This document shows, piece by piece, positions 25,358 to 33,896 of a stretch of 64,000 bases of DNA. The stretch is from Dawidia soli (GTDB lineage: Bacteria; Bacteroidota; Bacteroidia; Cytophagales; Cyclobacteriaceae), in the NCBI RefSeq assembly GCF_018598185.1, contig NZ_JAHESC010000019.1, forward strand, positions 1-64,000, written 5' to 3'. The notes beneath the pieces were generated by a model. That model worked only from the letters and a program-made list of their open reading frames with translations. It made no database searches and was not told the DNA's origin. A program made the position numbers and the translations under genes. Numbering within the stretch: the first letter of the stretch is position 1; each line of letters starts with the position of its first letter.

Positions 25358-25993
25358 CTAGAACTGCTGCAGATCTTTAGATTCATGAATAAAGGTTCCC
25401 TTCTGTTCCTGCGAGGCATACTGTAACATGGCCCGCGCAACCTTTGCCGAGTCGATAGCCTTGTACTTCCGGGGGATCAGGAATCCGAATATTTTATATA
25501 TGAACTTCGCCGCGTCTTCTCCCGTGCGTTGCTCCTGGCGGGGACCTAACAACAACGAAGGACGAAAAATGTGCAGCGTTTCAATTCCCACCGCGCCGAT
25601 CGCCTCTTCCACTTCACCCTTCACACGGTTATAATACACCGTCGAGTCTTTGCTGGCCCCTAGCGCCGAGATCAGCATATACTGCCGCGCACCATGGGCA
25701 TAGCCGCTCCGTGCCAGCAGCAGCGGGTAATAAAAGTCCACCTGGTAAAAATTCTCTTTGGTTTTGGCCTTGGCGATGGTTGTACCCAGGCAACAAAAGA
25801 CATCGTCGACCTTCATGTGTTGACCGCCGCTCAAAGTCTCCTGCGTAACCGGCACTTGTTCCAGCTTCGGATGCACGGGCAGTGCTGAGCGCGTCAACGC
25901 CACGACCTTACCATAGCGGTCGCTCGCCAGTAAAAGCTGCAACAGCTGACTTCCGACAAGACCGGTGCCGCCGGCGATCAGCGCGGTTCTCAT
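25358..25993 (-). CDS. NAD(P)-binding Rossmann protein, TIP30/HTATIP2-like
   Basis: The ATG at 25993 overlaps the preceding stop codon (ATGA) and puts the dinucleotide-binding motif GGTGLVGSQLL at residues 8-18. The in-frame sequence upstream belongs to the neighbouring gene in another frame. The 211-residue protein is an atypical short-chain dehydrogenase with CCLGTTIAKAKTKENF, a YNRVKGEVE stretch in the position of the YxxxK active site, and the IFRPSLLLGPR motif shared with the TIP30 family. Its substrate is unknown. It sits in an operon with a DUF1232 protein, dtd and a macrodomain protein. Confidence 0.85.
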   Translation of the reverse strand: MRTALIAGGTGLVGSQLLQLLLASDRYGKVVALTRSALPVHPKLEQVPVTQETLSGGQHMKVDDVFCCLGTTIAKAKTKENFYQVDFYYPLLLARSGYAHGARQYMLISALGASKDSTVYYNRVKGEVEEAIGAVGIETLHIFRPSLLLGPRQEQRTGEDAAKFIYKIFGFLIPRKYKAIDSAKVARAMLQYASQEQKGTFIHESKDLQQF

Positions 25994-26391
25994 GCTGTCA
26001 ATGAGCGTTTTTTCTCCCACAGCAAGAACTTGTCCACATCTCCGCTCGCGGCATTGAATACCGCCATGAGCACGGCCACGTCGTCTGTCAACCCGGTGAT
26101 CGGCACGAGATCGGGCAGCAGATCGATCGGCATGACAAAGTATGCCAGGGCGGCCACGATCATGACCATGGTCTTCCACGGTATCTCCCGATAGTGTCCC
26201 GACGCATACGCACGCGAGATCCGGCCCAGCACCAGGAACTTCTCCTTGACCGCGGCAGCATTCATATCTTTCCACGAAACACGTTGCAACTTCATACCGA
26301 GCTTTGTCAGCAGCAGCACCAGCCGCGCGCGCGTTCCCAGAATACCAGACGCTTTGCTCAGCGCCAGATCAAAAAAACGATTCTTCAGCAT
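25990..26391 (-). CDS. DUF1232 (YkvA-like) membrane protein
   Basis: The 133-residue protein carries the DUF1232 core AYFVMPIDLLPDLVPITGLTDD (given as AYFVMPIDLLPD and LVPITGLTDD), made of a membrane-associated hairpin with conserved Pro-Asp residues. The N-terminal 60 residues are basic helices. The family is common, and its molecular role is not established. The stop overlaps the start of the oxidoreductase gene by four bases, which supports co-translation. Confidence 0.85.
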   Translation of the reverse strand: MLKNRFFDLALSKASGILGTRARLVLLLTKLGMKLQRVSWKDMNAAAVKEKFLVLGRISRAYASGHYREIPWKTMVMIVAALAYFVMPIDLLPDLVPITGLTDDVAVLMAVFNAASGDVDKFLLWEKKRSLTA

Positions 26392-26440
26392 TTCTTTCGT
26401 TGTTAGGTGTTTCTAATCAAATAGCCACCCGGCCGGCTGC

Positions 26441-26962
26441 TTAGAACGTGCGCTGAATCTCTTTCTTCAGCTCCGTCAGGGCGTGGGCCATCGGGTCTAC
26501 CGGTTTGTTGACCGACTTTTCAAAGATCTTTTTCGAAAGATCGAGGCTCGAGCTCTCGGGTCCCATTTCACTGGCCGAGTCGTTGATCGTCACGATCAGG
26601 TCCTCCTTGGCGCCTTTCAGCAAGTTCCACACGTCTTCACTCATGTACACTTGCTGCGAGGCATTGTGGTTGTACTCATTGCGAATCTCCGCCAGCAGCA
26701 GCTGGTGGAACTCACGGGCCTGCATGCCGGGGGCATTCAGCCGCACCAGCAGGTTTTGCGGCGAGATGCGCTCCAGGAAGAGCGTCATCCGCTCGTAGGC
26801 CTGCAGCCGGCTGGGAAGCAGCGTTTCGATGCTGCGGCTCCGCACTTCCAGTTTCCTCAGCTCGATCTCTTTTTCGATAAACATGCGCACCAGCAGATAC
26901 GCCAGATACAAAACGATAGAAGCGGGAATTAGTATTTTACCAAACTCAATAAGTACATCCAT
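26441..26962 (-). CDS. Membrane-anchored helical protein (DUF7935-like)
   Basis: The 173-residue protein has one N-terminal membrane segment (about 7-29) with a short outside tail. A charged helical cytosolic domain follows, with RLQAYERMTLFLERISPQNL and an MSEDVWNLLKGAKEDL stretch. Proteins of this shape are frequent in Bacteroidota and are grouped as a domain of unknown function. I cannot assign a role. It heads the minus-strand run at 23.7-27 kb and is divergent from the IscA-like gene. The 50-base gap to the next gene shows no terminator. Confidence 0.7.
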   Translation of the reverse strand: MDVLIEFGKILIPASIVLYLAYLLVRMFIEKEIELRKLEVRSRSIETLLPSRLQAYERMTLFLERISPQNLLVRLNAPGMQAREFHQLLLAEIRNEYNHNASQQVYMSEDVWNLLKGAKEDLIVTINDSASEMGPESSSLDLSKKIFEKSVNKPVDPMAHALTELKKEIQRTF

Positions 26963-27031
26963 ATGCGGAAAAACTAAACTTTATTTACGGTTTGAAAGTT
27001 AATAATTTTGTGTCACTAAGCCTTTATTTTC

Positions 27032-27409
27032 ATGTTCGACAACCTGCGCCCCGTCTCCCTGTCTGATCGTGCTGCCGAAGAGGTCCGCAAAATCATGGAA
27101 ACCAAGAACATCCCGGCCGACTACGGCCTGCGGGTGGGCATCAAGGGCGGCGGTTGCGGCGGCGTAGCCCTCCTGATCGGCTTTGATAAGCAAAAAGACA
27201 CCGACCTGGCCTACACCGTCGCCGGCATCCCCGTGTACGTCGACAAAAAACACACCATGTACATCATCGGCAAGGAAGTCGACTTCTACGACGGCGAAGA
27301 CGCCCGCGGCTTCACTTTCGTGGACCTGCCTGCCGAAGCATCAGCGCAGGAAGGTTTACCCGCCGAAGCCGAACCGAAAGATGTCCCGTCCACAACGTCT
27401 CAAGCCTAA
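27032..27409 (+). CDS. IscA/HesB-like protein lacking the C-terminal cysteine pair
   Basis: The 125-residue protein aligns with A-type iron-sulfur carriers through LSDRAAEEVRKIM, YGLRVGIKGGGCGGV, GIPVYVDKKH, GKEVDFYDG and ARGFTF. Canonical members have three cysteines, one in the GC(S/G)G motif and two in a C-terminal CGC. Here only Cys 41 remains, and the tail after GFTF is an acidic, Pro/Ala-rich extension instead of the NP...CGCG sequence. It may bind a cluster in another way, act as a scaffold partner, or have a different function. Related cysteine-poor members occur in Bacteroidota from what I know of the family. Confidence 0.82.
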   Translation: MFDNLRPVSLSDRAAEEVRKIMETKNIPADYGLRVGIKGGGCGGVALLIGFDKQKDTDLAYTVAGIPVYVDKKHTMYIIGKEVDFYDGEDARGFTFVDLPAEASAQEGLPAEAEPKDVPSTTSQA

Positions 27410-27491
27410 AAAAAGAAAAAAGCGGGCTTATCCGCCAAAGCTTCCGCGAAGGAGGATACCTTTACACCGCAAAACACGTTGAAAGCGGTAC

Positions 27492-28301
27492 ATGACCGAC
27501 CTCCGACTCACCGAAATCTGGATTTACCCCATTAAATCCCTCGGCGGCATCCCACTGACCTCTGCCCGGGTAATGGGCAAAGGACTGCAGTACGACCGCC
27601 GCTTTATGCTGGTAAGCCCCGACGGCGTCTGCCTCACCCAGCGCGAGCACCCCATCATGGCCCTGTTCAAGCTTTCGCTGGAAGGCGACCAGATCCTGAT
27701 CCGTCACAAAGACGAAGTCCTGACCCTGCCCGCCGTTCCCGCTTCCTTACAAGCCCCCGAGCAGGTGCGCATCTGGGACGACACCGTCACCGCTCACGGC
27801 GTAGGCACGGAGAATGACCAGTGGTTTTCCTCCCGCATGGGCCTGGATGCCCACCTGGTATACTTTCCGGAAGACAACGCCCGCCCGGTGGATCCCAAAT
27901 ACAAAGTAAATGACGAGCACGTCGGACTGGCCGATGCCTACCCCTTCCTCGTGATCGGCCAAAGCTCCCTCAACGACCTCAATAGCCGTCTCGACATCCC
28001 CTTGCCGATGAACCGCTTTCGCCCCAACCTGGTGATTACCGGCGCCGAAGCCTATGCCGAAGACACCTGGCGCGACTTCCGCATTGGCGACACTCGCTTT
28101 GTCGGAGTAAAGCCCTGCGCACGCTGCGTGCTCACCACCGTCAACCAGGACACCGCCGAGAAAGGCAAAGAACCCCTGAAGACGCTGGCCACCTATCGCT
28201 CGCGCAATAACAAGATCATGTTCGGACAAAATGCCGTGGCACGCGATCAGCAATACATCTCCGTAGGCGACCCCGTCACCATAGAAACTACCAACCCGTA
28301 G
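27492..28301 (+). CDS. MOSC-domain protein with N-terminal MOSC beta-barrel (mARC/YcbX-like)
   Basis: The 269-residue protein has an N-terminal MOSC_N barrel (IYPIKSLGGIPL, DRRFMLVSPDG, LTQREHP) and a C-terminal MOSC domain (about 125-265). The C-terminal domain contains MNRFRPNLVITG and the molybdenum-ligand cysteine in VGVKPCARC. Such proteins bind sulfurated molybdenum cofactor and reduce N-hydroxylated compounds, as mARC and YcbX do. The enzyme would need an electron-donor partner, which is not adjacent. The 14-base gap to hemJ suggests an operon. Confidence 0.9.
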   Translation: MTDLRLTEIWIYPIKSLGGIPLTSARVMGKGLQYDRRFMLVSPDGVCLTQREHPIMALFKLSLEGDQILIRHKDEVLTLPAVPASLQAPEQVRIWDDTVTAHGVGTENDQWFSSRMGLDAHLVYFPEDNARPVDPKYKVNDEHVGLADAYPFLVIGQSSLNDLNSRLDIPLPMNRFRPNLVITGAEAYAEDTWRDFRIGDTRFVGVKPCARCVLTTVNQDTAEKGKEPLKTLATYRSRNNKIMFGQNAVARDQQYISVGDPVTIETTNP

Positions 28302-28315
28302 CACACCGTAGGCCG

Positions 28316-28852
28316 ATGACGCACCTGTATTTAAAAGCCGCACACATCATATTTATCGTCACCTGGTTCGCCGGTATGTTTTATATGCCGCGGCTCTTTG
28401 TCTACATCGTCGAAGCTCACGCCAAGCCCGAACCCGAAGGATCGATCGTGCTGAAGCAGTTGAAGATGATGGCGTCGCGTCTGTGGTTTGGCATCACCTG
28501 GCCCTCGGCCATCATCACGCTGTGCCTGGGCACCTCGATGGTGATCAACCAACCGGAGTGGCTCACGTTCGGCTTCATGCACATCAAGCTCACCCTGGTA
28601 TTCCTTTTATACCTCTACCACATCTCTCTGCACGTCATCTTCCGGCAACTGCAAAATGACGTCGTAAAATATACTTCCACCCACATGCGTATCTGGAACG
28701 AAGTGGCAACACTCTTCCTGATCAGCATCGTATTTTTGATCGTATTAAAAAATGCCTTGAGCATGCTCTGGGGCCTCGCCGGCTTGCTGGCAGTCACCAT
28801 CCTGATCATGATCGGGATCCGTACCTATAAGAAATTCCGCAAAAATGACTAA
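28316..28852 (+). CDS. hemJ: Protoporphyrinogen IX oxidase HemJ / CopD-family membrane protein
   Basis: The 178-residue protein has four to five membrane helices and the HemJ pattern LKAAHIIFIVTWFAGMFYMPRL (H10, shown in part: AAHIIFIVTW and FAGMFYMPRL), with a second conserved HIKL (H89, K91). HemJ oxidises protoporphyrinogen IX to protoporphyrin IX in haem synthesis. Divergent CopD-like members share the fold, so the assignment is likely but not certain. The genes downstream encode a SCO copper chaperone and a cytochrome c, which fits a respiratory context. The end overlaps the SCO gene by eight bases. Confidence 0.82.
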   Translation: MTHLYLKAAHIIFIVTWFAGMFYMPRLFVYIVEAHAKPEPEGSIVLKQLKMMASRLWFGITWPSAIITLCLGTSMVINQPEWLTFGFMHIKLTLVFLLYLYHISLHVIFRQLQNDVVKYTSTHMRIWNEVATLFLISIVFLIVLKNALSMLWGLAGLLAVTILIMIGIRTYKKFRKND

Positions 28853-29498
28853 GACGAACACTATGTCCCGCGCACTGTTTTCATACCTGTCACCCGTACT
28901 GCTGGCAGCCGTATTGTTACCTGCTGCCTGTATCGAAAAGAAAGAAACGCCACTGCCGATCCTCGGCGCCCGCGAAGTGAACGGCGCCGACACGGTATAC
29001 CATACCATCGCCGATTTTAAATTCACCGACCAGGACAGCGCCACCATCACCAACAGCACGTTCGACAATAAAATCTACGTGGCCGACTTCTTCTTCACCT
29101 CGTGCCGCACGATCTGCCCCATCATGAAAACCCAAATGCTGCGGGTATACGATTCACTGCAAAACGATCCGAACGTAGTATTGCTCTCGCACACCATCGA
29201 CCCCGAATACGACACGGTTGCCCTGCTGCACGACTACGCCGCGCGCCTCGGTGTAAAAAGCGATAAGTGGCACTTCGTGACCGGCGCCAAAGACGACATT
29301 TATAAGATCGCCCAGACAAGCTACTTCGCCACGGCGATGGAAGCCAAAGAAGAACCCGATGGCTTTATCCACAGCGGCGCCTTCTTGCTCATCGATAAAC
29401 AACGCAGGATCCGCGGCAAGTACGACGGCACCAAAGAAGAGGACGTAAACCGACTGATCGTCGACATCCGCCGCCTGGAAAAAGAAAATGCAAAGTAA
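28845..29498 (+). CDS. SCO1/SenC family copper chaperone (lipoprotein)
   Basis: The 217-residue protein has an N-terminal signal with lipobox LPAAC (Cys 29) and a thioredoxin-like SCO domain. Copper ligands C87 and C91 sit in FTSCRTICPIM, with H176 in FIHSGAFLLID. SCO proteins deliver copper to the CuA site of cytochrome c oxidase or act as thiol reductases in the periplasm. Translation may start at Met 1 or Met 7 (28863). The first overlaps hemJ by eight bases. The stop overlaps the following cytochrome gene by 11 bases. Confidence 0.92.
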   Translation: MTKTNTMSRALFSYLSPVLLAAVLLPAACIEKKETPLPILGAREVNGADTVYHTIADFKFTDQDSATITNSTFDNKIYVADFFFTSCRTICPIMKTQMLRVYDSLQNDPNVVLLSHTIDPEYDTVALLHDYAARLGVKSDKWHFVTGAKDDIYKIAQTSYFATAMEAKEEPDGFIHSGAFLLIDKQRRIRGKYDGTKEEDVNRLIVDIRRLEKENAK

Positions 29499-29946
29499 CT
29501 ACTACGTATTGATCATTGTTGCCCTGACGGGAAGCCTGCTGTCGTCCTGCTCGAACCCGAAACAGGACGGCACCACGGGATCGGTACCCGAAGGTAATAC
29601 CAAATTCAAACAATATTATATTCAGGGCGAGCAGCTGTACACCAGGCACTGCAGCAACTGCCATCAAAAGAACGGCACCGGCCTGGGTCTGCTGTTTCCC
29701 CCACTGAACGTCTCCGACTACATGGAGCAGAATCAGTCCGAGGTGCTATGCCTCATGCGCCACGGCAAACAAGGCGAGCTGGTGGTAAACGGCAAAAGCT
29801 TTAACAAAGCCATGCCCCCCATCCCTTCACTGACCGACCTGGAGATCGCCGAGATCGCCACCTACATCTACAACACCTGGAATCACAAGCAAGGCATCAT
29901 CGACGTCCGCGAAGCCACGAAGGTCCTAAGCGATTGTAAAGAATAG
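29488..29946 (+). CDS. Membrane-anchored cytochrome c (lipoprotein)
   Basis: The 152-residue protein has a short signal with lipobox LLSSC (Cys 21) and one class I cytochrome c domain. The haem site is C55-C58-H59 (CSNCHQ). The likely axial methionine is M109 in NKAMPPIPSL. It would carry electrons on the outer face of the inner membrane or under the outer membrane. It overlaps the SCO gene and ends an operon with MOSC, HemJ and SCO. A hairpin repeat follows about 35 bases later and may terminate transcription. Confidence 0.9.
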   Translation: MQSNYYVLIIVALTGSLLSSCSNPKQDGTTGSVPEGNTKFKQYYIQGEQLYTRHCSNCHQKNGTGLGLLFPPLNVSDYMEQNQSEVLCLMRHGKQGELVVNGKSFNKAMPPIPSLTDLEIAEIATYIYNTWNHKQGIIDVREATKVLSDCKE

Positions 29947-29958
29947 CGTGTATTGTTG

Positions 29959-30056
29959 GGGCAAGTTTTAGCGTGATTGCTGGCGCAAGTTTAAGCGCCA
30001 AGCGTTAGCGGAGGTACGTAACTTGTGCCGGGAACTGACGGCAGTTTGTAACTGCC
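29959..30056. repeat. Intergenic double-hairpin repeat, copy B
   Basis: Arms ggcgcaagtt (29982-29991) and aacttgtgcc (30020-30029), then ggcagtt/aactgcc (30040-30056), match copy A at 21190-21262. An extra partial arm, gcaagttttagcg, precedes it (29961-29973). It lies between convergent genes. Confidence 0.8.
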
Positions 30057-30074
30057 GTCGTGAATTTTCCTACA

Positions 30075-30491
30075 CTACATATACTTCAACTTCAGCTCCT
30101 GCCGCACGCTCCCCTTCTTCACAACAACCTTCGCCTTCTCAAACGAGGGCGGCCCGAACGCCCCCATCGCATTGTTCCCAAACGCAAATCCCTCTTTCGG
30201 GATACCCACTACGTTGCTATCCAGCTCCCCGTTTCCATTCTCATCATGGATCACACTCACCGCATAATCCCCCGCCGGCAGATTTTCAAACACCACCGTC
30301 ACTCCTTCCTTCTCCGCCTTCACCACCTTTCCGTCGATCGCCTCCTTCAAAAAACTGTTTTCGTTGTTGAACAACCCCACACGGATCTCCCCCTTCGCTT
30401 CGCGAATATCCGTCACCACCACCTCAATGGCACCCTGGCTCCACGCTGCCACCGGCAGCCACAGCAAAAAGATCATCAGTAGATTTTTCAT
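30075..30491 (-). CDS. Secreted DUF2141 protein
   Basis: The 138-residue protein has a Sec signal peptide (about 1-19, cut after a WSQ sequence) and a DUF2141 domain, an Ig-like beta sandwich. Visible are VGLFNNENSFLK, FENLPAGDYAVSVIHDENGNGELD (quoted in part: FENLPAGDYAVS and VIHDENGNGELD) and PKEGFAFGNNA. The acidic DENGNGELD loop looks like a calcium site. Its function is unknown. It stands alone, divergent from the molybdenum hydroxylase operon. Confidence 0.9.
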   Translation of the reverse strand: MKNLLMIFLLWLPVAAWSQGAIEVVVTDIREAKGEIRVGLFNNENSFLKEAIDGKVVKAEKEGVTVVFENLPAGDYAVSVIHDENGNGELDSNVVGIPKEGFAFGNNAMGAFGPPSFEKAKVVVKKGSVRQELKLKYM

Positions 30492-30706
30492 AGCGGATTA
30501 CCTTATTTAAAACCATTCTACCCAAGATATCAAAATACGTCCGTTTTTCCATCCGCTACAATCTGTCGTTCGTCTACCGCCTGGGCCCGCTTGTAACGCA
30601 AATGTATACTTCCCCGGAAATGAGTGTCTCTACACACCGACAGGAATGCTACCGATCCTTCCTAATTTCGTAACTTAGTTCTGTTAGCAACTCAAACACC
30701 TGAACC

Positions 30707-31183
30707 ATGGCAGCATTAACCCTGAAAATCAATAACAAAAACTACACCGTAGAAGCCGATCCGAAGATGCCCCTGCTCTGGGTCATCCGCGACATCGTCG
30801 GATTGACGGGCACGAAATACGGCTGCGGCATTGCCCAATGTGGGGCATGCACCGTACACCTCGACGGTGTCCCGATGCGCTCATGTTCACTGCCCGTATC
30901 GGCCGTGGGCAACAAAAGCGTCACGACCATCGAAGGCCTCTCCGAAGACAACAGCCACCCCGTACAGCAAGCGTGGATCACCGAGCAGGTACCACAGTGT
31001 GGCTACTGCCAGTCCGGCCAGATCATGGCGGCCACCGCATTGCTCAAGAAAACACCATTGCCCACCGACAAAGACATCGACACCGCCATGCAGGGGCACA
31101 TCTGCCGCTGTGGCACCTACCCGCGCATCCGCAAGGCCATCAAAACGGCCTCTACCCTCATGACGCAAAAAGCGTCGAACTAA
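30707..31183 (+). CDS. Molybdenum hydroxylase small subunit, [2Fe-2S] (isoquinoline 1-oxidoreductase alpha type)
   Basis: The 158-residue protein carries two [2Fe-2S] clusters. The plant ferredoxin-type site uses C40, C45, C48 and C60, and the helical site uses C98, C101, C133 and C135 ([11 protein letters not shown] and [11 protein letters not shown]). It passes electrons from the molybdenum subunit to an acceptor. It is the first gene of an operon with the large subunit, a cytochrome c, an XdhC-like factor and a MocA-like nucleotidyltransferase. The absence of a FAD subunit gene indicates that electrons leave through the cytochrome. Confidence 0.94.
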   Translation: MAALTLKINNKNYTVEADPKMPLLWVIRDIVGLTGTKYGCGIAQCGACTVHLDGVPMRSCSLPVSAVGNKSVTTIEGLSEDNSHPVQQAWITEQVPQCGYCQSGQIMAATALLKKTPLPTDKDIDTAMQGHICRCGTYPRIRKAIKTASTLMTQKASN

Positions 31184-31220
31184 AATATACTATCCAGCAT
31201 ACCGTACCATAACAGACACT

Positions 31221-33368
31221 ATGAGCACGCTATCCAGAAGAAACTTTATAAAGCTTTCAAGTCTTACCGGCGCAGCCCTCACCCTGGGCTTCTATTCACA
31301 CGGCAAAGAAACCACCATCGTGAAGGCAGACACCGCCGAAAGCCTGGGCATCGACCTAAACGCCTGGATCTCCATCGATACCTCCGGCAAAGTCACCATC
31401 ACCAACCACCGCGCCGAGATGGGCCAGGGTTCTTTCCAGTCCGTACCGCAGATCATTGCCGAAGAACTGGAAGTAGACCTCAACGCTGTCAACATCGTCT
31501 TCGCGCAAGGCAACAACGCCAAGTACGGCAGCCAGATCACCGGGGGTAGCTCCACCATCCGCGGCTCCTATAAAAAGCTGCTGAACCTCAGCGCCACGGC
31601 ACGCGAGATGCTGATCGAAGCCGCCGCCAACAAATGGAAAGTACCGCACAGCGAGTGCTATGCCGAGAACGGCCACGTTATACACAAACCCAGTGGTAAA
31701 AAATTCCACTATGGCGAGCTGGTGCAGGAAGCCTCCAAGCTTACACCGCCGAAACACGTCAAACTGAAACTGCCCGAAGAATACAAGATCATTCGCAAGC
31801 CAGTGCCGCGCCAGGACACGCCGCTGAAAACAAATGGCAAAGCCATCTTCGGCATGGACAAACGCCTGCCCGGCATGCTCTATGCAGTAGTAGAACGCAA
31901 CCCGCGCTTTCAGGGTAAAGTAAAAAGCTTCGACGACACCGAGACCAAAAAAGTACCCGGGGTCAAACATGTCATCCCCGTCAAGACGAGCGTATTCGCC
32001 ACCTTTCGCGAAGGTGTGGCCGTGGTGGCCGACAGCCTGTGGGCCGCCATGCAAGGCCGCAAAGTACTGAAAGTAGAGTGGGACGATACCGGCTTCGAGC
32101 ACCTCGATACAGAGCAACTGTATACGCGCATGAATGAGTCGCTCACCAAACCGGGTCTTTCCATCCGCACGCAGGGAAACGCCAAAGGTGTATTCGAAAA
32201 ATCGGATAACAAACTGGAAGCTGTATATGAGACTCCCTACGAATCACACAGCTGCATGGAGCCCGTGAACTGCACCGCGCACTATCACGACGACATGGTT
32301 GAGATCTGGGGACCGATCCAGGGCCCCGACTGGGTACAGGACTTCCTCAGCCCGCTGCTGAATTTGCCAAAAGAAAAGATCGTCGTGAACATGACCTTCC
32401 TCGGTGGTGGCTTTGGCCGCAAAGCGTTCATGGACTACCCGCACGAAGCCGCCATCATCTCCAAAGAGGTAAAGGCGCCCGTACAAGTGGTCTGGACACG
32501 CGAAGACGACACCACCCAGGGCCCCTTCCGCCCGGGCATGGTATACGGCTGTAAAGGTTCCCTCAGTAAAGACGGGAACATCACATCCTATGCCTTGCAT
32601 ACGGCCGGCCAGAACATGGACCACCAATGGCTCAACGCCAACAAAGAGGCCTATAACAACTCAGGGTCGGAAGGATTCCTCGAAACATACTTCCGTTCCA
32701 TTCCCAACTACGACTTCTCCGACTCACCGCTGGATGTTCCCATCCCCGTCATGTGGTGGCGATCCGTATATGCATCGACCAACGCCTTCGCCATGGAAAG
32801 CTTCATGGATGAGCTCGCCCTCAAGGCGGGTAAAGATCCCCTGGCCTTCCGTCGTCAACATTTGCATGACGAACGTTACCATGCATTGGCGGATAAACTG
32901 GAAGAGGTGTCCGGCTGGAAGAATCGTAAGAAAAACGAGGGTTACGGTATCGCCATTACAGAGTGCTTCTCCACTATCGTTGGCGAAGTGGTAAAGGTCT
33001 CGAAGAAGAGCGACGGCAAGATCAAGATCGATAAAGTATGGGCCGTAATGGACTGCGGCTGGTATGTAAACCCTGATATCATCCGGCAACAGGTAGAAGG
33101 CAGCATCGTCATGGGCCTCGGCGCCGCGATAACACACGCTACGCACTTTAAAGATGGCAAGGCTGTCGAGCAAAACTTCAACACCTATAAACAGCCCCGC
33201 ATCATCGACACACCGGAGATCGAAGTTCACATTATGGACAACGAAGAGAAAGCCGGTGGCGTCGGCGAGCCGTCCCTACCGCCCTTCGCCCCGGCACTGA
33301 CAAACGCTATCTTTGACCTGACCGGCAAACGCGTGCGCAAACTGCCCTTTAGCCTGGACACCGTCTGA
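31221..33368 (+). CDS. Molybdopterin-binding subunit of aldehyde/isoquinoline oxidoreductase
   Basis: The 715-residue protein begins with a twin-arginine signal (LSRRNFIKLSS), so the folded cofactor-loaded enzyme is exported. Two aldehyde/xanthine dehydrogenase cofactor domains follow. Recognisable elements are AEMGQGSFQSVPQIIAEEL, GGSSTIRGSYKK, ESHSCMEPVNCTAHY, FLGGGFGRKAFMDY and the C-terminal GGVGEPSLPPFAPA that carries the catalytic glutamate. The family hydroxylates aldehydes or N-heterocycles with water. The exact substrate is not predictable. Exported IorB-type subunits usually use a cytochrome c acceptor, which fits the next gene. Confidence 0.93.
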   Translation: MSTLSRRNFIKLSSLTGAALTLGFYSHGKETTIVKADTAESLGIDLNAWISIDTSGKVTITNHRAEMGQGSFQSVPQIIAEELEVDLNAVNIVFAQGNNAKYGSQITGGSSTIRGSYKKLLNLSATAREMLIEAAANKWKVPHSECYAENGHVIHKPSGKKFHYGELVQEASKLTPPKHVKLKLPEEYKIIRKPVPRQDTPLKTNGKAIFGMDKRLPGMLYAVVERNPRFQGKVKSFDDTETKKVPGVKHVIPVKTSVFATFREGVAVVADSLWAAMQGRKVLKVEWDDTGFEHLDTEQLYTRMNESLTKPGLSIRTQGNAKGVFEKSDNKLEAVYETPYESHSCMEPVNCTAHYHDDMVEIWGPIQGPDWVQDFLSPLLNLPKEKIVVNMTFLGGGFGRKAFMDYPHEAAIISKEVKAPVQVVWTREDDTTQGPFRPGMVYGCKGSLSKDGNITSYALHTAGQNMDHQWLNANKEAYNNSGSEGFLETYFRSIPNYDFSDSPLDVPIPVMWWRSVYASTNAFAMESFMDELALKAGKDPLAFRRQHLHDERYHALADKLEEVSGWKNRKKNEGYGIAITECFSTIVGEVVKVSKKSDGKIKIDKVWAVMDCGWYVNPDIIRQQVEGSIVMGLGAAITHATHFKDGKAVEQNFNTYKQPRIIDTPEIEVHIMDNEEKAGGVGEPSLPPFAPALTNAIFDLTGKRVRKLPFSLDTV

Positions 33369-33420
33369 AGGCGCACGGGAATAACATTTGAATAGTACTC
33401 TATAGATCGACAGACACAGA

Positions 33421-33846
33421 ATGAACAAAGTAATCACGACAACCCTGATCCTTGCCGCTGGCATCACCTTCTTCTCTTTTCAACAACCGGCCACCTCGCC
33501 TAACAGTGTGGCTACCGGCAAAGAGATCTACGAAGCCCAATGTATGAGCTGCCACATGGACCAGGGACAAGGCCTGGAGGGAGTATATCCTCCCCTGGCA
33601 AAATCAGACTATCTCGCCGACAAAGACCGCCTGGTGAAAGTGATCCGTAAAGGCCTGCGTGGCCCCATCACCGTCAACGGTGTACAGTACGACGGCGAGA
33701 TGACAGGCTTCGAGCTGACCGACCAGGAAACGGCCGACGTCATCAATTATATCCGCACCACCTGGGGCAACAAATACGCCGCCGTCAAAGCCGCAGACGT
33801 GCCCGCAGCCCTCAACAAAGCATCTAAAGGTTACCAGCCGTACTAA
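33421..33846 (+). CDS. Periplasmic cytochrome c of the molybdenum hydroxylase operon
   Basis: The 141-residue protein has a Sec signal peptide (about 1-22) and one class I cytochrome c domain with haem ligands C41, C44 and H45 (CMSCHM) and probable axial M94 (DGEMTGFEL). It is likely the direct electron acceptor of the exported molybdenum enzyme encoded just upstream. It resembles the cytochrome at 29488-29946, but that one is a lipoprotein. Confidence 0.9.
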   Translation: MNKVITTTLILAAGITFFSFQQPATSPNSVATGKEIYEAQCMSCHMDQGQGLEGVYPPLAKSDYLADKDRLVKVIRKGLRGPITVNGVQYDGEMTGFELTDQETADVINYIRTTWGNKYAAVKAADVPAALNKASKGYQPY

Positions 33847-33896
33847 GCGGCTGGTAATTCCTAATTGTTAGAAGAAGTATGAACGTGTGACGACCG

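Noticed and set aside
30838-31212. Alternative frames inside the [2Fe-2S] subunit gene
   Set aside because: They are shifted frames of a gene with eight correctly spaced cysteines and have no motif of their own.
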